From: an uncultured Pelagibacteraceae bacterium
Lineage (GTDB): Bacteria; Pseudomonadota; Alphaproteobacteria; Pelagibacterales; Pelagibacteraceae
Reading direction: 5' to 3'
Length of the DNA stretch: 64,000 nucleotides
Assembly: GCA_902623495.1 (NCBI GenBank)
Contig: CACNTW010000004.1
Coordinates: forward strand, 26,679 to 90,678
Each line of letters begins with the position of its first letter. The first letter of the stretch is position 1. Below, in pieces: positions 39,562-49,243 of the stretch. A model generated the notes under the pieces. The model was not told the origin of the DNA. It searched no databases and saw only the letters and a list, made by a program, of their open reading frames with translations. Both the position numbers and the translations under genes were made by a program.

Positions 39562-40374
39562 TTATATTTTACCATATTCAGCCCATGAACCATCATAAAT
39601 GACTGGAAGATACTTATTATTTACTTGAGAATATGCAAGTGCCAAAACACATGCTGTGATCCCAGAACCGCACGAAAACACTACATTTACTGGGTCATTT
39701 AAAGATAAATCTTTAAAATAAGAAGAAATTTCAGATTTACTTTTAAAAGTAAAATCGTCATTGATAAGGGTTTTAAACGGTAAGCAAATTGAATTAGGTA
39801 TTGAACCACTTCTTACATTTTTTCTTGGGTCTGGAGTTGTGCCATTAAAACGATCTTTGCTTCTCGCATCAACTAAATCAAATTTTTTTTTAATTATATT
39901 TTGGTCAATCTGATCTTTGCCCTTAACCATTCCATTATTTTCTTTTGCTTTATAGCTAGTTGTTTGAATAATTATATTATTAGCAGAAGTTATTCTTTTT
40001 TCTTTTCTCCATTTATTAAAACCTCCATCTAAAACATGTACTTTCTTTTTATCATGGCCAAAGTAAATTAAATTAAACCATACTCTACAAGCACTTAAAA
40101 CATCAGAATTATCATAAATCACAATTTCGTCTTCGTTAGATATGCCCATAGATGATAGTATATTTTCCCACGAACTCATGTCCGTTAACATATGTGGTAA
40201 GTCGGTTGATTTATTACAATTTTTATCGATATCAAAAAAAATTGCATTTGGTATATGCTCTTTGTTAAATTCTTCTTTACCACTTCTATTTGTTGCAGGC
40301 ATATGCCAAGAGCCATCAATTATTTTTACATTTGAGAGATTTTTTTCTAGCCACTCAGTTGATATAAGTGACAT
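39562..40374 (-). CDS. sseA: sulfurtransferase (3-mercaptopyruvate sulfurtransferase/rhodanese)
   Basis: ISTEWLEKNLSNVKIIDGSW; HVLDGGFNKW; catalytic VFSCGSGITACVLALA. Confidence 0.92.
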   Translation of the reverse strand: MSLISTEWLEKNLSNVKIIDGSWHMPATNRSGKEEFNKEHIPNAIFFDIDKNCNKSTDLPHMLTDMSSWENILSSMGISNEDEIVIYDNSDVLSACRVWFNLIYFGHDKKKVHVLDGGFNKWRKEKRITSANNIIIQTTSYKAKENNGMVKGKDQIDQNIIKKKFDLVDARSKDRFNGTTPDPRKNVRSGSIPNSICLPFKTLINDDFTFKSKSEISSYFKDLSLNDPVNVVFSCGSGITACVLALAYSQVNNKYLPVIYDGSWAEYGKI

Positions 40375-40820
40375 TAGAAACTCTTTTCCAAATATTTCTG
40401 ATGATAATCTTCGGCTTTGTTATAATTTTTTGATTTTGATATTTTGGTAACGATTTTACCCTTAAATTTTTCATTAATTTCTTTCAATACTTTGTTAGCG
40501 ATTTTATTTTGATTTTCATCATGAACAAATATTTCACTTCTATACTGAGTACCTACATCTGGACCTTGCCGGTTTAAAGTAGTTGGATCATGAAATTCAA
40601 AAAAGTTTCTTATTATTTCCTCATAAGAAATTTTAGTATTGTCAAATTCAACTTTAACTACTTCTGCATGATTGGTGTCACCATAACATACTTCTTTATA
40701 AGATGTCTTCTCAGTATTACCTCCACAATATCCAACCTCTGTATTTATTACTCCATCTAACTTGCTAAATTTTATTTCAGGTCCCCAAAAACATCCAAGT
40801 GCTAAAGTTGCTATTTCCAT
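40374..40820 (-). CDS. msrA: peptide-methionine (S)-S-oxide reductase
   Basis: LALGCFWGPEIKF, TEVGYCGG, FFEFHDPTTLNRQGPDVGTQYRS. Confidence 0.97.
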   Translation of the reverse strand: MEIATLALGCFWGPEIKFSKLDGVINTEVGYCGGNTEKTSYKEVCYGDTNHAEVVKVEFDNTKISYEEIIRNFFEFHDPTTLNRQGPDVGTQYRSEIFVHDENQNKIANKVLKEINEKFKGKIVTKISKSKNYNKAEDYHQKYLEKSF

Positions 40821-40854
40821 TGCTAAAAATTTTAATTAATCTAAAGTTATTATC

Positions 40855-41736
40855 ATGCTTTCCAAAAATCAATTAGGCTTTTTTTACATGTTTTTATCAA
40901 TATGTGCCTTTTCATTTATGGATGTAATAGTCAAGTGGTCATCAGATTATCCAATTGGACAGGTAATGTTCTTTAGAGGTCTATTTGGTATTTTGCCAAT
41001 AATTTTTTTAGTTCCTAAGACAAGATTTAGAGATTTTTACAAAACAAATAGACCAGGATTACATTTAATTAGATGTTGTTCAGGACTGATAGCTTTAGCT
41101 GCAATATTTTTGGCACTAAGAAACCTACCACTTGCAACAGTGACAAGTATTTCATTTGCTGCACCTATATTTACAACTTTGCTATCAATATTTTTACTAA
41201 GTGAGAAAGTAGGAGTATATAGATGGGCCGCAGTATTTGTTGGTTTTATTGGTGTTTTAGTAATTACCCAACCAGGATTTTCTAGCTTAAATATTTATTA
41301 TTTATTTCCAATAATCTTTTGTATTGGAATGTCTTACGTTGCAATTACAATTAGAAAACTTTCATCCACAGAACCAGTCTGGTTGATCTCATTCTTTTTT
41401 TCTTTTGCAATTACAATTGTTGGAGTTTTATCAATACCATTTGGGTGGATCATGCCAACTTTCAATGATTTCTTACTATTATGTACAATTGGCTTGTTGG
41501 GAGGAACAGCTAATTTATTATTAAGTCAATCATATAAATTATCCGAGGTTTCTCTGGTTACACCTCTAAAATATTTAGGATTAATATTTGCAATATCTTT
41601 TGGATATTTTATTTGGGATGAAATTCCCACAATTAAAACATTGATGGGCGCTTCACTGGTAATAATATCATCAATCATTATATTTCGAAGAGAAATATAT
41701 TTAAATAAACAAGTAACGGTAAGTAGAAATGAGTAA
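40855..41736 (+). CDS. EamA/DMT superfamily transporter
   Basis: 10-TM pattern, two EamA repeats, GMLYMFLSICAFSFMDVIVKW-like start and GLLGGTANLLLSQSY. Confidence 0.88.
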   Translation: MLSKNQLGFFYMFLSICAFSFMDVIVKWSSDYPIGQVMFFRGLFGILPIIFLVPKTRFRDFYKTNRPGLHLIRCCSGLIALAAIFLALRNLPLATVTSISFAAPIFTTLLSIFLLSEKVGVYRWAAVFVGFIGVLVITQPGFSSLNIYYLFPIIFCIGMSYVAITIRKLSSTEPVWLISFFFSFAITIVGVLSIPFGWIMPTFNDFLLLCTIGLLGGTANLLLSQSYKLSEVSLVTPLKYLGLIFAISFGYFIWDEIPTIKTLMGASLVIISSIIIFRREIYLNKQVTVSRNE

Positions 41737-42355
41737 GGCACCGACATATTGGAAAAAAGCTAGAACATATCTTTCAAAAAAAGATAGTATTATGAGATCA
41801 TTGATTAAAAAATATAAAGATAATAATTTAACTACTAGAAAAGATGTCTTTTATTCTTTATGCAAAAGTATAATAGGACAACAAATAAGTGTTGCTGCCG
41901 CAGACTCTGTCTTCAAAAAATTTGAATTGGCATGTAAAAAAAAAATTAATCCAAAAATTGTTTCAAAGCTTAAAACATCACAACTTAAAAAATGTGGTCT
42001 TAGTCGACAAAAAATAAGGGGTATCTTGGAAATGTCTCAAAAATTTAAAGATAAAAGTTTTAATCCAAGATTAATTTCGAAAATGAGCGATGAAGAAGCA
42101 ATTATATACCTATCAACTTTAAGACAAATTGGAAGATGGTCAGCAGAGATGATTTTGTTATTTACTTATAATAGGTCTAATATCTGGCCAGTTCAGGATA
42201 TTGGATTATTAAGAGCAATATCAAACAACTATAAAAAAAAATATTTTCCACCTGAAATTTTTGTAAAAAAGCTTCAAAAAAGATTTTCTCCATACTGCTC
42301 TGTTGCCACTTGGTATTTGTGGCGTTCAATTGATGACGATACTATTCAGTATTAG
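41729..42355 (+). CDS. alkA: DNA-3-methyladenine glycosylase, HhH-GPD
   Basis: SIIGQQISVAAADSVFKKF, LRQIGRWSAEMILLF..RSNIWPVQDIGL. Confidence 0.9.
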   Translation: MSKAPTYWKKARTYLSKKDSIMRSLIKKYKDNNLTTRKDVFYSLCKSIIGQQISVAAADSVFKKFELACKKKINPKIVSKLKTSQLKKCGLSRQKIRGILEMSQKFKDKSFNPRLISKMSDEEAIIYLSTLRQIGRWSAEMILLFTYNRSNIWPVQDIGLLRAISNNYKKKYFPPEIFVKKLQKRFSPYCSVATWYLWRSIDDDTIQY

Positions 42356-42638
42356 CACCCTCCACAATAAACATATGTCTTTTTGTAGTTTGTTCTGCAT
42401 AAGACCAAGCTTTTAAATAATCTTCAGAGTCATGACAAGATATGGCCATGTCATAACTGGGAAATTCCCATATGACGGTCCTTAATATTTTGTCACCACT
42501 ATAATATTTTAGTTTGCCTCCTCTAACTACAGGAGTACCACCAAATTTTTTTATAACTGGTATTGCATTTTCACCATATTTTTTTAGGTTATCTTGGTTT
42601 GAAATCTCTGTGTACAAACTCACCCAATATGCCTTCAT
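42342..42638 (-). CDS. DUF1330 family protein (copy 1)
   Basis: MKAYWVSLYTEISNQDNLKKYGENAIPVIKKFGG; paralog of next gene. Confidence 0.85.
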   Translation of the reverse strand: MKAYWVSLYTEISNQDNLKKYGENAIPVIKKFGGTPVVRGGKLKYYSGDKILRTVIWEFPSYDMAISCHDSEDYLKAWSYAEQTTKRHMFIVEGANTE

Positions 42639-42656
42639 ATTTGCCCCTTTTCTAAG

Positions 42657-42947
42657 TTATTCCATTCCTTCAAATATCATATGTTCTCTAATTACATTAT
42701 CTTTAAGATATGTTCTTGCCTCAACATATTCTTCAGAATCGTAGCATTTTTTAGCAGTTTCCACGTCTGGGAATTCTGCAAGTGCTATTCTAACCATTTC
42801 TCTACCCTCAAGTGCAATGTTATTAGCACTTCGAGCTAAAATTTTTCCAGAATGTTTTAATACAGCTTCCTTTGCTTTATCTGCATATTTTTTCATTCTT
42901 TCAGGGTCTTTAATTTCACTGTAAGTTGCAATCCAGTAACCTTTCAT
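42657..42947 (-). CDS. DUF1330 family protein (copy 2)
   Basis: MKGYWIATYSEIKDPERMKKYADKAKEAVLKHSGKILARS. Confidence 0.85.
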   Translation of the reverse strand: MKGYWIATYSEIKDPERMKKYADKAKEAVLKHSGKILARSANNIALEGREMVRIALAEFPDVETAKKCYDSEEYVEARTYLKDNVIREHMIFEGME

Positions 42948-42974
42948 AATTCTCCTTTTTAATTTTTTTTTTTT

Positions 42975-43511
42975 ATGTTACCAAATTTTATGGCAGAAAA
43001 ATTAATAATCAATTATGAAGATTATAAATTAGCAGTTGAAAAGTTAGCTCTTACAATTGAAAAAAATTACAAACCATCTGTTTTAGTCGGAATAATGAGG
43101 GGTGCAGCACCTATAATTGATATGCTATCAAGAATATTTAAATTGCCCACTGCTTATGTTGTTATTCAAAGTTATTCTGGGGAAACTGTAGAAAATAAAC
43201 AGGGCGAACTTATTTTTGCAAGAGACATAAGCTCAATTGCTAAAAATGAAGACTTTAAAAATGTTTTGTTAGTTGATGATTTATCTGATACTGGACTTAC
43301 ATTAAATGAAAGTATTAAATGGTTAAAAAATTACGCTCCAGTGAAAAACTATATTAAAGAAATAAAAACAGCTTGTCTTTGGAAAAAAAAATCTTCTTCT
43401 TTTACTCCAGATTTTTGTCCAATTTTACTAGACGGAGATCCTTGGATAGTTCAACCTTCAGAATATTATGATGAAATAGATATTAACGGCTTAAAGAAAA
43501 AACACTCATAA
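42975..43511 (+). CDS. phosphoribosyltransferase, xanthine/hypoxanthine PRTase-like (start probably 42990, MAEKLIIN)
   Basis: PRTase motif VLLVDDLSDTGLTL; VGIMRGAAPIIDML. Confidence 0.85.
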   Translation: MLPNFMAEKLIINYEDYKLAVEKLALTIEKNYKPSVLVGIMRGAAPIIDMLSRIFKLPTAYVVIQSYSGETVENKQGELIFARDISSIAKNEDFKNVLLVDDLSDTGLTLNESIKWLKNYAPVKNYIKEIKTACLWKKKSSSFTPDFCPILLDGDPWIVQPSEYYDEIDINGLKKKHS

Positions 43512-43512
43512 A

Positions 43513-43543
43513 AAAAAGGCCAACTTATATAGTTGGCCTTTTT
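43513..43543. terminator. bidirectional intrinsic terminator between convergent genes
   Basis: Perfect 13-bp inverted repeat AAAAAGGCCAACT-TATAT-AGTTGGCCTTTTT. Confidence 0.93.
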
Positions 43544-43559
43544 AATTTTTTTTTAAAAA

Positions 43560-44672
43560 TTATTTTGGAATATCTCCTTCAACACCTTTTACATAAACAC
43601 TCATTCCAGCTAACATTCCATCATCAGCAACTTTTCCTTCGGCAACTAATATATTACCTTTTTGGTCGTATATAGGACCTGTGAACGAATGAACTTTTCC
43701 TGATGCTAGATCTTTTTGAAGCTGCTCTACTTCTTTAACTAAGTCAGCACCCATTGCAGAATTATATGGTCCCATAGCAACCATACCTTCCTTTAATCCA
43801 TGCCATGTATCTTGTTGATTCCATGTACCGTCTCTTGCAGCAATTGCTCTTTCAACATAATATGGTGCCCAATCATCAATAATTGAAGTCAAGATTGATT
43901 TAGGAGCAAATCTCTGCATGTCACTTGCTTGACCAAATGACCAAACACCTGCTTTCTCTGCTGTTTGAACTGGTGCAGTACTATCTGTATGTTGCATAAT
44001 TACATCTGCACCTTGATCGATTAAAGCTTGCGCTGCTTCAGCTTCTTTACCTGGATCGTACCAAGTAAACACCCATACAATCTTAGTTTTAATATTTGGA
44101 TTGACCTTTTGCGCAGCAAGAGTCATTGCGTTAATTCCTCTTATTACTTCAGGAATTGGAAAAGATGCAATATAGCCAATCGTGTTAGTTTTAGTCATTT
44201 TTCCAGCAATATGACCTAAAAGAGTTCTTCCTTCGTAAAATCTTGCAGAATAAGTAGAAACATTTGAGTGTTCTCTCTTATAACCCGTTGCGTGTTCAAA
44301 TTTTACATTTGGAAAATCTTTTGCAACTTTGTTAGTTGGATCCATATATCCAAAACTAGTTGTAAAAATTAAGTCGTGGCCAGATTGAGCCAGTTGTCTT
44401 ATCACTCTTTCTGCATCAGCACCTTCTGGAACACTTTCAACAAATGTTGTTTTTATTCCAGCTGCCTCTACAGCGTTTCTACCTTCGTGATGTTGAAATG
44501 TCCATCCATGGTCACCAGTTGGGCCAACATAGACAAAACCAACTTTAAAATCCGCATTTGAGTTTACACTAAACCCAAGTAGAAAAATTGCAGAAATTAA
44601 ATATCTAAAAAAGTTTTTATACATTTTGAATTTCCCCTCTAAATTTTTTTTGTGAAACTTTAAGTTAATCAA
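43560..44672 (-). CDS. BMP-family ABC transporter substrate-binding protein
   Basis: Signal peptide; KVGFVYVGPTGDHGWTFQHHEGRNA; GYIASFPIPEVIRGINAM (Med/PnrA-like). Confidence 0.94.
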   Translation of the reverse strand: MINLKFHKKNLEGKFKMYKNFFRYLISAIFLLGFSVNSNADFKVGFVYVGPTGDHGWTFQHHEGRNAVEAAGIKTTFVESVPEGADAERVIRQLAQSGHDLIFTTSFGYMDPTNKVAKDFPNVKFEHATGYKREHSNVSTYSARFYEGRTLLGHIAGKMTKTNTIGYIASFPIPEVIRGINAMTLAAQKVNPNIKTKIVWVFTWYDPGKEAEAAQALIDQGADVIMQHTDSTAPVQTAEKAGVWSFGQASDMQRFAPKSILTSIIDDWAPYYVERAIAARDGTWNQQDTWHGLKEGMVAMGPYNSAMGADLVKEVEQLQKDLASGKVHSFTGPIYDQKGNILVAEGKVADDGMLAGMSVYVKGVEGDIPK

Positions 44673-44712
44673 AATTCAAAAAAAAAAAATAATTATTTTC
44701 GAATAGCTAACA

Positions 44713-45645
44713 TTACTTTTCCTTATAGAATATTCTTCCTAAGGAGGTTGGGGTATTAAGTTTTATTTTTCTACTGTCACGAGAGATTACAACTAAAACT
44801 ATTATTGTCATCAGATAAGGTAATGCACTTAAGAATTGAACTGGTATTCTAAACCCAATTGCTTGCATATGTAATTGAAGAATTGTAATCCCTCCAAAAA
44901 TTAAAGCACCAATTAAAACTTTTATAGGACTCCAGGTTGCAAATACAACCAAAGCCAAAGCTATCCATCCTCTTCCAGCTGTCATATTTTCAATCCACTG
45001 TGGAGTGTATATTAAAGATAAATATGCACCTGCTAAGCCACACATAGCTCCTCCATAAAGAATACAACAGTATCTAACTAGAATAACATTTATACCTTGA
45101 TTAGATGCCGAAACAGGCGAATCACCAACAGCTCTAACAATTAAACCTAACTTAGTTTTTTTCAAAAAATAATTAGTTAAAAATGGTAAAGCAAAAGCAA
45201 AATATAAAACTATAGAGTGTCCAAATAATATTGGACCAAAAAACGGAATACTTTCTTTTAAACTTGAAAATAAAATTGGAAATTCTTTTCCAGGGATACC
45301 AACAAAATTTTTTCCTAACATTGCGGATAAACCGATGCCAAAAATAGTTAATGCCAAACCCGTTGCAACATGGTTTGTAAGAAGAGATTGCGTTAAAAAT
45401 CCAAAGATTAGTGAAATTATAACCCCTGATAACATAGAGCCTACGATTGCTATAAAAAGGTTATCTGTTATTACCATTAAAGCAAAACCAGATATTGCTC
45501 CGATTATCATCATTCCTTCGACACCTAAATTTAAAACCCCCGATCTTTCAGTAATCAATTCACCTGAAGCCGCAAGTATTAATGGCACTGATGAAGCCAT
45601 TATTGATCCTATCAGAATTCCTATAAAACTAATATCTAAGCTCAT
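44713..45645 (-). CDS. ABC transporter permease (BMP-type nucleoside/purine importer)
   Basis: Permease with ASGELITERSGVLNLGVEGMMIIGA motif. Confidence 0.93.
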   Translation of the reverse strand: MSLDISFIGILIGSIMASSVPLILAASGELITERSGVLNLGVEGMMIIGAISGFALMVITDNLFIAIVGSMLSGVIISLIFGFLTQSLLTNHVATGLALTIFGIGLSAMLGKNFVGIPGKEFPILFSSLKESIPFFGPILFGHSIVLYFAFALPFLTNYFLKKTKLGLIVRAVGDSPVSASNQGINVILVRYCCILYGGAMCGLAGAYLSLIYTPQWIENMTAGRGWIALALVVFATWSPIKVLIGALIFGGITILQLHMQAIGFRIPVQFLSALPYLMTIIVLVVISRDSRKIKLNTPTSLGRIFYKEK

Positions 45646-46708
45646 TTTTTTTTAAATTTAAAATTTTAACTTTGAAAAAAAGCAAATAATCAGATGCGAG
45701 TAAAAAAAATAAGATCATACCCTGAAAGACTTGGCCGGTATATTTTGGTATTTGTAAAAAAATTTGAGCCGTTTCAGCACCAAGGTATGTCAAAGCAACA
45801 ACCAAAGACGCAAAAATTATGCCAAAAGGATTAAGACGACCTAAAAAAGCAACAATAATTGCTGTAAAACCGTAATCGGGGGATATCATTCTATGCAGCT
45901 GTCCAATAGGTCCAGTAATTTCACCAACTCCAGCTAATCCCGCACAAGCACCACTAATCATAAAAACAACCAAAATCATAGTTTTTCCTTTAAACCCAGC
46001 ATACTTAGCAGTTTTTAAACTTAGACCAGATACTTTAATCTGAAAGCCTAAATAGGTTTTATAAAGAACAAACCAACTCAGCATAACTGCTGCAAGAGCT
46101 AAAAAAATACCAGCATGAATTCTCAAACCTTCAAATAATAATGGCATTCTAGATGAGTCACTAAATTGTCTTGTTTCAGGAAAATTAAAACCTTCAGGAT
46201 TACTCCATGGCCCAACTACTAAGTAATCTAAGAGTAGCTTTGAAACGTAAACCAACATAAGACTAACTAAAATCTCATTTGTATTAAAATATGTTTTAAG
46301 GATTGCTGGGATAAGTGCAAAGATCATTCCCCCGATTGCTCCAGCAATTATAACTAAAGGCAATATATAAAAACCTTCTTGATTATAAAATAAAAGAGCA
46401 ACTCCACCTCCTACAATTGCACCAAAAGTTAATTGCCCTTCTGCACCAATATTCCAATTATTACTTTTAAAACAAAATGATAAACCAATAGCAATTAAGC
46501 AAAGGGGGGTTGCTTTGAGTAGCAATTCACTGAGGCCATATAAATTTGAAATAGGAGTTATAAAGTAAAACTTAAGTGCTTCTATTGGATTAAAGCCTAA
46601 AATATAAAAAATTATACCGCCACCTAAAATTGTAAGTATGATTGCAATAAAAGGAGTAAAAAAATATAATGCCATTGGTACATCATTTCTTTTTTCAATT
46701 TTAATCAA
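45629..46708 (-). CDS. ABC transporter permease (BMP-type importer)
   Basis: CFKSNNWNIGAEGQLTFGAI motif; paired permease. Confidence 0.93.
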   Translation of the reverse strand: MIKIEKRNDVPMALYFFTPFIAIILTILGGGIIFYILGFNPIEALKFYFITPISNLYGLSELLLKATPLCLIAIGLSFCFKSNNWNIGAEGQLTFGAIVGGGVALLFYNQEGFYILPLVIIAGAIGGMIFALIPAILKTYFNTNEILVSLMLVYVSKLLLDYLVVGPWSNPEGFNFPETRQFSDSSRMPLLFEGLRIHAGIFLALAAVMLSWFVLYKTYLGFQIKVSGLSLKTAKYAGFKGKTMILVVFMISGACAGLAGVGEITGPIGQLHRMISPDYGFTAIIVAFLGRLNPFGIIFASLVVALTYLGAETAQIFLQIPKYTGQVFQGMILFFLLASDYLLFFKVKILNLKKNELRY

Positions 46709-48200
46709 TGGAACCTCCTCCCATTAGAAGTCCTAATTTTTCTGGAGTGACTTCCTCTGAAGGCATTATTTTTGAAAGCTTGCCTTTGTAAATAACTGCA
46801 ATTCTATCACTGAGTTTTAATAACTCCTCCGTATCTGTAGAAATTAAAATCGTTGATTTTTCTTGATCGTTAATTTTTATAAGTGTTTCATGAATATAAT
46901 TGATTGCACCCACATCGAGCCCCCATGTTGGATTGTAACAAATTAATAATTCCGGAGCTGTAATTAACTCTCTCCCTAAAATAAGTTTTTGTAAATTTCC
47001 ACCCGATAGAAATTGACTTTTTAATTCAACATTGTCTGTATTTACTGAGAAGTCAGATAATATTTTCTTTGAATGCTCTTTAATTTTTTTTTCATTTACC
47101 AAACCTTTTTCAAAAAAATTTGATGACTTAAAATTATTTAATGCTACATTTTCATATATTTTTAATTCAGGTACAGCCGCTTGAGATATTCTATCTTCAG
47201 GAGAAAAAGCCATTAAATACTCTCGTCTTTGCTTTGGATTTAATTTAGCAATTTCCTTATTTCGAAAAATGATTGATGTATCTGGTGTAATTATTTCCCC
47301 ACTCAAAATTTGAAAGAGTTCGTTTTGACCATTGCCAGAAATACCCGCTATACCTAAACATTCTCCTTTCTTTACAGAAAAATTTAGATTAACTAAATTT
47401 GTTTCAAAAGGATCATCGCTATAAAAATTTAAATGTTTTACTTTAAATATCTCATCTTTATTTTTGGAAATATTAATTTTTTTCTTAATTTTCGCTAGTT
47501 TTTGACCAACCATCTTATTTGCGAGAGTTTCAACTCTTTCATTTTGTGTTTGGCTAACCGATACAACCTTACCTTTTCGCATTACAGCAACCTCGTCACA
47601 TAAAGACAAAACTTCTTTTAACTTGTGAGTTATGTAAATAATTAATATTCCTTCATCACAGAATTTTTTTAAAGATATAAATAATTCCTCTGTTTCCTGC
47701 TCAGTCAAAACAGATGTGGGCTCGTCCATGATTAGAACTTTAGGGCTTCTTAAAAGACATCTTATAATCTCAACTTTTTGCTTTTGACCTGCTGATAAAT
47801 TTAATACAGGAACGTCAAGGTCAATACTAAAGTTATATTTTTTTAATATTTCATTTACTCTTACCCTTAAACTTTCGTTATCTTCAGTTGCATCTATACT
47901 TAAGTTTTCAAATACTGATAAAGTTTCAAATAAATTGAAATGCTGAAAAACCATTCCAATTTTATTTTTCTTGGCATCGAGTGGAGAACTTAATTTTAAA
48001 TTTTTTTCATTTAAAAAAACCTCACCATTATCTGGGCTCACTACACCAGACAAAATTTTTACCAATGTAGATTTTCCAGCTCCGTTCTCTCCTAATAATG
48101 CGTATATTTTTCCACTTTTAAATTGAAGAGATACATTATCATTAGCTATACACCCTGGATATATTTTTGATATATTTGATATTCGTAAGTCTGTTGCCAT
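46701..48200 (-). CDS. ABC transporter ATP-binding protein, two fused ATPase domains
   Basis: Walker A LGENGAGKSTLVKIL, LSAGQKQKVEIIR, LSGGNLQKLILGREL. Confidence 0.95.
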   Translation of the reverse strand: MATDLRISNISKIYPGCIANDNVSLQFKSGKIYALLGENGAGKSTLVKILSGVVSPDNGEVFLNEKNLKLSSPLDAKKNKIGMVFQHFNLFETLSVFENLSIDATEDNESLRVRVNEILKKYNFSIDLDVPVLNLSAGQKQKVEIIRCLLRSPKVLIMDEPTSVLTEQETEELFISLKKFCDEGILIIYITHKLKEVLSLCDEVAVMRKGKVVSVSQTQNERVETLANKMVGQKLAKIKKKINISKNKDEIFKVKHLNFYSDDPFETNLVNLNFSVKKGECLGIAGISGNGQNELFQILSGEIITPDTSIIFRNKEIAKLNPKQRREYLMAFSPEDRISQAAVPELKIYENVALNNFKSSNFFEKGLVNEKKIKEHSKKILSDFSVNTDNVELKSQFLSGGNLQKLILGRELITAPELLICYNPTWGLDVGAINYIHETLIKINDQEKSTILISTDTEELLKLSDRIAVIYKGKLSKIMPSEEVTPEKLGLLMGGGSID

Positions 48201-48338
48201 AGCATTTCTTTAATACAATAAATCAATAACTCAATAATCTTTAAAATTTCCTATATTTTCAAATTTGTATTAAATTCAAACAATTTAATGAAAGTTTTGA
48301 ACAAATTGTTAACATAATTCAACTTTAGGTATGTATTA

Positions 48339-48671
48339 ATGATTATTGCTTTTAAAAATAATACTTTATCAAAAAAATTTATTGCTCTGTTTATCACATT
48401 AACAATAATTTTTTTAACTGGATGCCAAACAATTAAAAAGAAATCTGATGAAGTGGCTGAAAAAGAGAATGAAAAATTCGGTCAATTCGTTGGAAAAGAA
48501 GTTAATGAGATGAGATTAGAATTAGGCTCACCTTCAGAAGATTTTGTCAATGAACTTGGAAATGAAATGCTTATCTACAAAACAAAAAAATATGGAATTC
48601 CTTGTGAAAGAAAATTTGAGGTGAATGCATCAGGGGTTATTATCGGATTTAGCTCTAGTGGATGTATTTAG
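48339..48671 (+). CDS. small lipoprotein (SmpA/OmlA-like)
   Basis: Signal peptide with lipobox LTGC; single short domain. Confidence 0.55.
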   Translation: MIIAFKNNTLSKKFIALFITLTIIFLTGCQTIKKKSDEVAEKENEKFGQFVGKEVNEMRLELGSPSEDFVNELGNEMLIYKTKKYGIPCERKFEVNASGVIIGFSSSGCI

Positions 48672-48672
48672 T

Positions 48673-48695
48673 CTTGTGGGGACTAGCCCCACAAG
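48673..48695. terminator. GC-rich hairpin between convergent genes
   Basis: Perfect 9-bp inverted repeat CTTGTGGGG-ACTAG-CCCCACAAG, no adjacent long U-tract. Confidence 0.7.
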
Positions 48696-48703
48696 CAAGG
48701 TAC

Positions 48704-49150
48704 TTATTTAATTTCAATAAGTTTCTTTTTTTTATGTTCCGGGATAATCCTTTCACATGCAATTGTTAAAAGACCATCTTTTAACTCTGCACCATTCACT
48801 TTTACATCATCTGCAATTGTAAATGATCTCGCAAATTGTCTTTGTGATATACCTTTGTGGATTATCTCTCCATCTTGGTTTTTGTTTTCACTTCTATCAA
48901 CTTGTTTAGTTCTTACAGTTAATAGATTATCTTCAAACTCTACCTCAACATCTTTTTTGCTAAAACCAGCTAAAGCAACCTCAATTGAGTAGTTATCTTT
49001 GCCAGTTCTTCTTATGTTGTAAGGCGGGTAGTTTGATTGCATACTTAAACCACCATTGCCCAACATGCTTTCGAATTGGTCAAACATATCGTCAAATCCA
49101 ATTGAGAAAGGCCGAAGTGAGTTGAAAATTGATAGATCCTTACTTGTCAT
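48704..49150 (-). CDS. Hsp20 / small heat shock protein (IbpA-like)
   Basis: SNYPPYNIRRTGKDNYSIEVALAGFSKKDVEVEFEDNLLTV...GISQRQFARSFTIADDV...LKDGLLTIACER. Confidence 0.95.
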   Translation of the reverse strand: MTSKDLSIFNSLRPFSIGFDDMFDQFESMLGNGGLSMQSNYPPYNIRRTGKDNYSIEVALAGFSKKDVEVEFEDNLLTVRTKQVDRSENKNQDGEIIHKGISQRQFARSFTIADDVKVNGAELKDGLLTIACERIIPEHKKKKLIEIK

Positions 49151-49214
49151 ATTATCCTCCTTTAATTAAGCAAGTTTATTTATTGCTAGCCCCATTAGGC
49201 GACTAACAAAATTA

Positions 49215-49242
49215 ATATGGTAATTAATTTTGATAATTCAAG
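49215..49242 (-). promoter_or_regulatory. sigma32 (RpoH)-like promoter of hsp20
   Basis: Minus strand CTTGAA (49242..49237), 16-nt spacer, CCATAT (49220..49215), resembling CTTGAA..CCCCATNT. Confidence 0.6.
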
Positions 49243-49243
49243 A

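Noticed and set aside
48201-48338. Possible purine-responsive element in the intergenic region upstream of the BMP-type ABC operon
   Set aside because: AT-rich with only short imperfect repeats; no purine aptamer core visible
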